DNA of 27,884 nucleotides from a virus. Both the position numbers and the translations under genes were made by a program. The stretch is from the IMG/VR virus record IMGVR_UViG_3300006027_000046, positions 1-27,884 of that record. The stretch is one strand, 5' to 3'. Under the pieces are notes generated by a model. That model made no database searches. It had not been told where the DNA came from and saw only the letters and a program-made list of their open reading frames with translations. This document shows positions 21,609 through 27,884 of the stretch, in pieces. Each line of letters starts with the position of its first letter. The first letter of the stretch is position 1.

Positions 21609-24600
21609 ATGCAGGAAGATGCCTTTCAAATCTATAAAAGAAGTAGAGATGATTTAATAAAATCGTACATGGCATTTGACGATGTTTCTGAAGAGTTAAC
21701 AGAATTTGTTAATTCATTAACTAATTTACATCACCATAACTTAGAAATCAATAAAAGTTGGATTGATGATATTGCTTATGATATCATGAAAGCGTCTGAT
21801 AAACTTCAAGCCGTAGAAGAAGGTGGAAGAATAATAGGTTATAAAGATAGAGATGGTAGAATATATTACACTGACCCAAATTTAGGTGTTGGTGTTACAA
21901 GACCGAAACCACCAGTATTAGAAGATAGAAAAGAATTTCGTAGACCGAAGATATCTGATAAGGATGAAAAGAGATTCAAAAGAGTTTTATTAGGTGAACC
22001 TGCAAAACATATGCATCATGGTGAAATACCCATGAATGTGAAAATGGCACATGAAATGACAGGATGGCCGGAGGTTAGTGAAAAAAATGCTACTTTACCC
22101 AATTTTTTCAAACGTGGTATACACCCTGATAGAAATGTACATCCTATATATGGAGGTGCTATGTATTTACATAAAAACACAAACTATGTTGCTAAAGATT
22201 TTACTGATAGTGAATCAAAAAGTGAATCTGAAAAAGATGGTGAAGCCATAGATAGACATGAGAAAACACATTCCAGTAATCCAATAATATCCGGTTATAA
22301 AAATAAACAACATTTTCTTGGAAAATTAGGGTCTGATAATAGGCATTTTCATCACTTTTATGAAAAGAATTATCAAAAATGGAAAGATAGTAAGTATCAA
22401 GAAAATAGTCAAGCATTTTCAGATTTAGATGAAAATCAGATAAGAGAGTTACATGCGAAAGATGCTATGGCTGAATGGACTAGTACAAGTCATTATGAAG
22501 AACCTGTATCTAATTTAGAATATCAAATGAGAAAAACAGGTAAGTCTGAAAAAGAAATAATAGATGACATAATCGCCGATATAAAGAATCGTTCTTTACG
22601 ATATGATGAAGAGGATGATTTAATACGTAATGCTAAGAAAGAATTAAAAAAATCTACTGTTATAAAACATCCATATAAATTAGGATGGTTAGATAATGCT
22701 CTTGGTTTGGCTTGGCTATCTCCTATAGATAGAAGTAAAGTTAAACAACATTTGATTGATAATCAATATAATGATAAAAACAAACAATTCATTACTTTGA
22801 GTGATGGTAGTAAGTTACCTGTAGGTTATCTAAAAAGACAATTTAGAATGCGTACTAAACATGAATATAATCAGGCTATGAGAAATATAAATCAAAAACC
22901 ACCGAGTGTACAAAGTGATATTGAAAGGGCTGATGTTGAAGGCGGTGAATATGGTACAACGCAAGAAAGTTTAGATGAACTAGATTTATATGAACATGTT
23001 GAAAATGAGGTTAACGAATATATACATGGTAACAAATTAAAACCTTTACCACTTTTTAATATAGATGCAAAAAATAAAAGATTGATAAATAATTTAACTA
23101 AATATTTCAAAAAAGAAAAATCAGCAAATCCTTTGTATGATGCTTACAAACATGTATTAGAAGGTGGTGATTTTAAAAATGGTGAATTACAAGATGTTAA
23201 TGAAAAGATAAAAGATAAAAGAAATTTCAATCAAATGAAATTTAATGATTTTTTAGATTTAATACATATGGAATCTGATGGAGTTGGTGGTTATAAAAAT
23301 AAAAATGGTAAACATAAGATGTTTGGAAAGAATATAGAAATACTATCAAATAATGATATGAAAGAACTAAAAAAACTATTTGATAATAAATTAGGTCTTT
23401 CTCGTCAACAAAAAGATATAAGAAGGGCGTTTACTCCTTTTGATAGAATTAGTTCAGTAGGTAAAGGTCTTCTTTCTAAAGATGAAATGTCAGGATTTAG
23501 AGAAGGAGAATTTGGAGAACATGTACCTGTTGGTAATTTTTTTGGAAAAGGGTTTGAAATAGGCGGCTATCCAATAAGTCCTGACCATTTTATGGAATTC
23601 TTACATAATCATACTATTCATAAAGAAGAGGATGGAAAACTTACTTCTTTATTCGGTACATCTATGCCCTATGAAAATGTGTTAGACCCTGTTACTAATG
23701 AATATAAGCGATTAGAAGGTATGAAGTTTGTACCCCATGAACATGGTATAGGTTTGTCAGGTTTCATGAATCATTCTAATTTAGGAGCAGGTGAAACTAG
23801 TGGTGGTCTTATTGATGCGTATAGCCATCATGATTCTTCTACTGCAAAAGACGAAACTGCAAAACGTGTTGCTAGAAATTATAAAAACCACACTGACCAT
23901 CAATCTAGTTTACAAAAAGATATGCACGATATGCAATCACCTAAAATGAAAGGTACTATTGATGATTATACTAAGATGGGTCAAGAAAACTCTAAAGATA
24001 TACATAGAGAAGCAATACAAAGGGGTTATACTTTCAGACCTAACATCAATGAAATGGGGGAAGTTATACTTGAACAACCACTACTTAGACATAAAGATAT
24101 AGAAGGGTTGAACGCTGACCATGATGATTACATAAGACCTGTTAGACTAAAAGAAAGTGACAAACCTGTACAATATGAGTACACAAGAATTGAAGATGGT
24201 AATCCTGTGAAACAATTAGGTTCATATGGCGATATTCAAAGTTATGCACAAAAACAAGAAATAGAACTTGCAAGAATTGAACAAATGCTATTAGAAAACC
24301 CTGAAGACCCTAAATTATTACAGTCGAAAAAAGATTTAGAGTCTACTATAGAATCATTAGTTCCTGAATTACGTACAGCATATAATGAAGAAATAAAAAG
24401 AACTAGTGGTAGTTTGGCTAGTTTTGACTTAGATAGATATAAACATAAAGAAAATCAAATGTTAGCAGATAATGATGCTATTACACAATATGCAAAGCAG
24501 TATATTATGCCCCAAATACAAGAAGCGGTTGAAAAAGGTGAAATTGCTAATCCTTTTGATACTTCTAATCCTGAGCAGTTTTACATTAACACAGCGTATT

Positions 24601-26843
24601 TACGTAAATTAGCAATTAATGCGTTAGGTGTAGATGAAACTAATCATGGAATTACATCATTAGGTTATTCACCTCAAGATGTTTCAGCGACTGTTACTAC
24701 TGATTTAGGTTCTAAGAGAGGTGCTGTCGGTATACCTGAACATGAAACTATACACAATCTCATGCATGAAGATAATTTTGGTGTTATGGTTACTGAACAA
24801 GATTCACCTGAACAAATATTGAATAAATTAAATTTACCTAATAATAAAGAAACTGAGGCTATGGTTAAAAATGTGCAACAAGAAATATTCCGAACTGGAC
24901 CTTTGAAACTTTCAACAATCGGTCAAATGATAACCACTGGTTTTCATCCTGCTGGTCAAGAAATAGATGATAGGTGGATTAGTAATTTAGGAGAAGATGA
25001 ACACGGACATGATGTTTATGATGAAATGTGGAATAATTTAGAAATACCTCAAGGTGTAAATTCAAATCAAAGAAAGAAATTGAAAAGTTCTTTTGTTCAA
25101 AATTCAGATATTTTTGGTGGCGTTGAAGAAATTAGAAGAAGGATGGGTCGTGCAAGTGAAGAAGGTAATAAGAAATATGGATTAACTATGTTTGATATGG
25201 GTGTTAAAAGACCACAAAGGGGTTGGAAAAAACATAGTGATTCTGATTGGAAAAAATATCAAAAAAATACATTACATTCTATAATATCGTTAGACCCATC
25301 TAAAGAAGTAACACCTGATGAAGATATTGAATTTGAGAAGAAAACTGGATTAGTTCCGGGCAATGTACCGATAACTCATCTTGGTAATCCAAATGGAAGA
25401 AACATACATGCTAGTGAGCATAGTGCTTTAGCACATTACGCTGGTTTTAGAGGAACGCCTAGTTTTGGTGCTATACCTCAACCTGATGGTACAATGATAT
25501 TAGGTTCAAACAATGTTGAAAGTAACTTTTTACCTCCGAATGGTTTTACAGATATACATGGGGAAGATACAGTAAATCAATTAAAACAACAAATATCACA
25601 AAATGGTGGCATTAATTTAGAAGGTGGGAGTGATGTAATAGGTAGTTCTGTACAAAGTGGAGAATACATGATAAAAGCGAAATTACCTACAGAAATGCCA
25701 TTGATAGAACCTTTACATAAAATATTTGAAATAGAAGATTTAGAACAACTTAGAGGTTTTACAGGAGAATGGGTTGCATCTCATCATGTTGAAGGTAAAA
25801 GATTGAAAATTGCTAGGTCGGGTAATCACATAAAATCTACTACTATAGACAATGAAACATATGGTCTTTCAAATGAAATACTTTCCTCTTTAAGAAAACT
25901 AACAAAAAAGAATTATACAATAGACGCTACAAGAACCGATGATGGTTTATACATTAATGATGTTATGCATTATGATAATACAGATGTTACTGATTTGAAT
26001 ACAAGAGAAAGAGTCAAATTATTAAGAGGACAATTTGATAGTCATGAAAATGTACATGTGCCTAGTCCTTCAACATTAAAGGTTACAGATGAAGAAGGTT
26101 TGGAAAATGCAGTAAAAGACTTATTAGAACATAATGAAAACGGTAAAATTCTACTTCGAGATGCAAAGTCTTCTTACATGAAGGGTGAAGAAAAACATCC
26201 TAAGTGGGTACTTATGACGAAATCTGATGATATTTATCATGTTCCTTTCGGTATGGAGATAGATGATGAACATTTCATATTACACTTTGTTGATGATATT
26301 GTGAAGTATGACATACTAGAAGATGATGTATCTAACCCAAGAAGTATGCTTGCTGAATTATCTAATTCACAATACCCTATAACATTAGCAAAAAGTTTGG
26401 AAACTTATTGGCGACCTGCATTTTATGAGATGTGGAAAGCCGAAAAAGAAAAACGTATGTTACCTGAACAAAAACCTGATGATGAAAAAATAGAAGAAGA
26501 AAGTGCAGGTATTATTGATGTTGATGATGAATCCAGAATTATGAAACCAAAAAGAAAGCAGATGTTGAAAACGTTAGAATTGATAGCAAGAGCATTAGAC
26601 GTTTTGGAAAAAGGACACAGTAACATGGCTGGTAGAGGTTTAGGAATTGATGTAGGAGCACAGATAGAAAGCCCTCGTGGTCCTACCCGTTTAACGTCTG
26701 AAGAAAGTATGCCTGACTGGGATATGAAGGAAAGACCCACTGAAGATATGGAAAAACCTGAAAAATATCCCGGTAGACATAAAAAAATGAAGATTTCTCA
26801 AGAAAATCATGAAGAAATTGAAGAAGACTTAGACACTTATTGA
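21609..26843 (+). CDS. Giant virion-type protein with ligase-like domain and HExxH
   Basis: At 1744 residues this is the longest gene. The N-terminus has a tag-like helix (EDAFQIYKRSRDDL). Most of the chain is unrecognised, charged and Asn/His-rich. HETIH at 1045-1049 in IPEHETIHNLMHE resembles a zinc metalloprotease site; HEKTH at 217-221 is a weaker one. Residues ~1370-1540 resemble the adenylation domain of ATP-dependent DNA ligases. They include a motif I position reading HVEGKR (1393-1398, Lys replaced by His), a 'Y-D-N-T-D...L-x-x-R-E-R' segment, NGKILLRD as motif IV and SSYMKGEEKHPKW as motif V. The lost lysine predicts no ligation. LELIARALDVLEKG lies near 1660. GGTGAGGGG upstream supports the ATG. 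An injected or structural protein is inferred. Confidence 0.75.
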   Translation: MQEDAFQIYKRSRDDLIKSYMAFDDVSEELTEFVNSLTNLHHHNLEINKSWIDDIAYDIMKASDKLQAVEEGGRIIGYKDRDGRIYYTDPNLGVGVTRPKPPVLEDRKEFRRPKISDKDEKRFKRVLLGEPAKHMHHGEIPMNVKMAHEMTGWPEVSEKNATLPNFFKRGIHPDRNVHPIYGGAMYLHKNTNYVAKDFTDSESKSESEKDGEAIDRHEKTHSSNPIISGYKNKQHFLGKLGSDNRHFHHFYEKNYQKWKDSKYQENSQAFSDLDENQIRELHAKDAMAEWTSTSHYEEPVSNLEYQMRKTGKSEKEIIDDIIADIKNRSLRYDEEDDLIRNAKKELKKSTVIKHPYKLGWLDNALGLAWLSPIDRSKVKQHLIDNQYNDKNKQFITLSDGSKLPVGYLKRQFRMRTKHEYNQAMRNINQKPPSVQSDIERADVEGGEYGTTQESLDELDLYEHVENEVNEYIHGNKLKPLPLFNIDAKNKRLINNLTKYFKKEKSANPLYDAYKHVLEGGDFKNGELQDVNEKIKDKRNFNQMKFNDFLDLIHMESDGVGGYKNKNGKHKMFGKNIEILSNNDMKELKKLFDNKLGLSRQQKDIRRAFTPFDRISSVGKGLLSKDEMSGFREGEFGEHVPVGNFFGKGFEIGGYPISPDHFMEFLHNHTIHKEEDGKLTSLFGTSMPYENVLDPVTNEYKRLEGMKFVPHEHGIGLSGFMNHSNLGAGETSGGLIDAYSHHDSSTAKDETAKRVARNYKNHTDHQSSLQKDMHDMQSPKMKGTIDDYTKMGQENSKDIHREAIQRGYTFRPNINEMGEVILEQPLLRHKDIEGLNADHDDYIRPVRLKESDKPVQYEYTRIEDGNPVKQLGSYGDIQSYAQKQEIELARIEQMLLENPEDPKLLQSKKDLESTIESLVPELRTAYNEEIKRTSGSLASFDLDRYKHKENQMLADNDAITQYAKQYIMPQIQEAVEKGEIANPFDTSNPEQFYINTAYLRKLAINALGVDETNHGITSLGYSPQDVSATVTTDLGSKRGAVGIPEHETIHNLMHEDNFGVMVTEQDSPEQILNKLNLPNNKETEAMVKNVQQEIFRTGPLKLSTIGQMITTGFHPAGQEIDDRWISNLGEDEHGHDVYDEMWNNLEIPQGVNSNQRKKLKSSFVQNSDIFGGVEEIRRRMGRASEEGNKKYGLTMFDMGVKRPQRGWKKHSDSDWKKYQKNTLHSIISLDPSKEVTPDEDIEFEKKTGLVPGNVPITHLGNPNGRNIHASEHSALAHYAGFRGTPSFGAIPQPDGTMILGSNNVESNFLPPNGFTDIHGEDTVNQLKQQISQNGGINLEGGSDVIGSSVQSGEYMIKAKLPTEMPLIEPLHKIFEIEDLEQLRGFTGEWVASHHVEGKRLKIARSGNHIKSTTIDNETYGLSNEILSSLRKLTKKNYTIDATRTDDGLYINDVMHYDNTDVTDLNTRERVKLLRGQFDSHENVHVPSPSTLKVTDEEGLENAVKDLLEHNENGKILLRDAKSSYMKGEEKHPKWVLMTKSDDIYHVPFGMEIDDEHFILHFVDDIVKYDILEDDVSNPRSMLAELSNSQYPITLAKSLETYWRPAFYEMWKAEKEKRMLPEQKPDDEKIEEESAGIIDVDDESRIMKPKRKQMLKTLELIARALDVLEKGHSNMAGRGLGIDVGAQIESPRGPTRLTSEESMPDWDMKERPTEDMEKPEKYPGRHKKMKISQENHEEIEEDLDTY

Positions 26844-26851
26844 ACCGTTTC

Positions 26852-26886
26852 ATATAAGTATCATAACAAACCAAACAGGAATTAGT
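26852..26886 (+). promoter_or_regulatory. Probable promoter and ribosome site for protease-scaffold
   Basis: ATATAAG at 26852-26858 is centred about 32 bases before GTG 26887. AGGA at 26877-26880 is a modest ribosome binding site six bases from the GTG. The 43-base gap suggests a separate, strong transcript for head proteins. Confidence 0.35.
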
Positions 26887-27884
26887 GTGCAGCCGAGACT
26901 CCAGTACAAACCTTCTGATGAACCTATCAGTTTGCTTAAAGCAGGGAATGAACTCATTGTTGCAGGATATGCCAGTGTTGAACTGGTAGACAAGCAAGGG
27001 GACTTAATAACACAGGGAGCGTTAAAAGACGGATTTACAAAATTCATGCAAAATCCATCATATAGAAACGTACAGTTAGCACATTCAAATATACAAGTAG
27101 GAGATGTCATTCCAAATTATACGGATAGCGAAGGGAGGTTGTGGAAAAGCGAAGTTGACGATGTCGGAATGTTTGTTGTAATAAAACTACGTGACGACAT
27201 TGAAAAAGCCAAAGAAGTCGCTGCCGAAATACGAAAAGGTGCTTTACGTGGCTTTAGTATAGGTGGACAGGCATTCAAGAGAGTCAGAAAATCAGACCCT
27301 AAACATGGCGATTATCAAGAAATTAGTAAACTCGAACTCCATGAAATCACAATTTGTGAAAAAGGAATAAACCCAGAAGCAACATTCAGAATATTAAAGG
27401 AAGATAAACAAGAAGAAAAAAATAAGGTGAATAAAATGACAGAAGATGACACAATGAACCAGATGACCGACGTGCTCACACGATTAGAGTCACGTCTTGA
27501 CTCAATGGAAAAAGGTGAAAAACCTGCTTTCCTTGAAGATAAAAAAGATGAAAGTAAGGATAAGGAATCCATGAAAGATGACAAGAAAAAAGAGGAAACT
27601 GTCGAAAAATCACAAGAATTCTCTGATGTTATCTCTTCAGATTACCTAAACTGGATGGAAGACACTCTAAAGAGTGCAGGAGTAGACACAATGGCTGCTC
27701 GTGCTCACTTTGATGGCGATTCAGTTGCAAAACAAAACATGGGTTCAACCCCTGAAGAATTGCAAGGTAGTGACGCAACTATGGGTGGTCAAGCACCGGG
27801 TCGTGTTCAAGAAGGAGGAAACCCATCCACAGGAGCAGTTGGTAAAATCAACAGCGGTGGAGATGTAAAGAAATCTGATTTCTT
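26887..27884 (+). CDS. Prohead protease fused to scaffold-like region (partial)
   Basis: The frame is open for 332 codons to the right edge. Residues 22-160 match the HK97-type (U35) prohead protease: IVAGYASVELVDKQGD, His66 in LAHSN, Ser124 in RGFSIGG and the LHEITICEKGINPEA ending. It would process scaffold and capsid protein during maturation. From ~180 the chain becomes a charged coiled-coil scaffold-like region with RLDSMEKGEK, then continues, perhaps into the major capsid protein beyond the window. A tag-like EPISLLK is at residues 12-18. AAGGTGA five bases before an in-frame ATG at 27436 suggests a nested start for scaffold/capsid alone. GTG 26887 is the likely start; no in-frame ATG lies before the protease core. 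Confidence 0.9.
   Translation, partial: MQPRLQYKPSDEPISLLKAGNELIVAGYASVELVDKQGDLITQGALKDGFTKFMQNPSYRNVQLAHSNIQVGDVIPNYTDSEGRLWKSEVDDVGMFVVIKLRDDIEKAKEVAAEIRKGALRGFSIGGQAFKRVRKSDPKHGDYQEISKLELHEITICEKGINPEATFRILKEDKQEEKNKVNKMTEDDTMNQMTDVLTRLESRLDSMEKGEKPAFLEDKKDESKDKESMKDDKKKEETVEKSQEFSDVISSDYLNWMEDTLKSAGVDTMAARAHFDGDSVAKQNMGSTPEELQGSDATMGGQAPGRVQEGGNPSTGAVGKINSGGDVKKSDF

Noticed and set aside
20309-26843. Tail or baseplate genes between portal and protease
   Set aside because: No tape-measure, tail tube, sheath or receptor-binding signatures were seen. The giant 21609 product lacks the long hydrophobic coiled-coil repeat of a tape measure.
1-27884. tRNA genes, CRISPR arrays, insertion sequences and integrase
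   Set aside because: No cloverleaf-like segment, no regularly spaced direct repeats, and no transposase or integrase motifs were seen on either strand by eye. A dedicated tRNA scan would settle the tRNA question.

Overview
The window looks like the late (packaging and head-assembly) arm of a tailed double-stranded DNA virus or provirus, most probably of an archaeon. Evidence for the virus: a terminase large subunit (15867-17351), a likely terminase small subunit (10141-10827), a portal (18545-20275) and an HK97-type prohead protease fused to a scaffold-like region that runs off the right edge (26887-27884). Evidence for an archaeal host: Shine-Dalgarno sequences of the GGTGAT type, TATA-like boxes about 23-32 bases upstream of genes that start with no or almost no leader, an AbrB-type regulator, and Zn-ribbon inserts in packaging proteins. 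The DNA is AT-rich apart from the first ~260 bases. A magrovirus-like virus of marine Euryarchaeota would fit, but nothing here proves a host. No tail genes, tRNAs, rRNAs, CRISPR arrays or insertion sequences were seen.

Layout. 1-467: GC-richer noncoding DNA with inverted and direct repeats. 468-5072: basic, low-complexity proteins, including a GNAT-like protein, a protein with an HNH-like tail, and the only leftward gene, a glycine-zipper membrane protein (2556-2882). 5069-6189: five very small Cys/Lys-rich genes joined by 1-4 base start/stop overlaps. 6258-7967: two membrane proteins followed by a small Ras/Arf/SRbeta-like GTPase. 8003-10086: an AbrB-like protein, a Zn-binding protein, a Gln-rich protein and a small two-helix membrane protein. 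10141-15858: putative TerS and four unrecognised, probably virion-associated proteins. 15867-20275: TerL, a LAGLIDADG-domain protein and the portal. 20309-21596: small proteins, two of them Cys-rich. 21609-26843: one 1744-residue protein that contains a ligase-like nucleotidyltransferase fold with a lost catalytic lysine and an HExxH motif. 26887 onward: protease-scaffold.

The most striking signal is a short amphipathic peptide, roughly [S/G/M]-[E/D/N]-P-[M/F/I]-x-x-A-[F/W/Y]-x-[L/V/F/M]-L-K, that recurs in about ten otherwise unrelated products (GNAT-like, HNH-like, glycine-zipper, Zn-binding and small basic domains). It is often at the extreme N-terminus. A related form, LDVLEKG/A, occurs in the giant protein, a Cys-rich protein and the scaffold region. 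I infer a shared docking or packaging tag that recruits diverse cargo to the assembling head, comparable in concept to the capsid-targeting sequences of T4 internal proteins. This may be an undescribed virion-cargo system.
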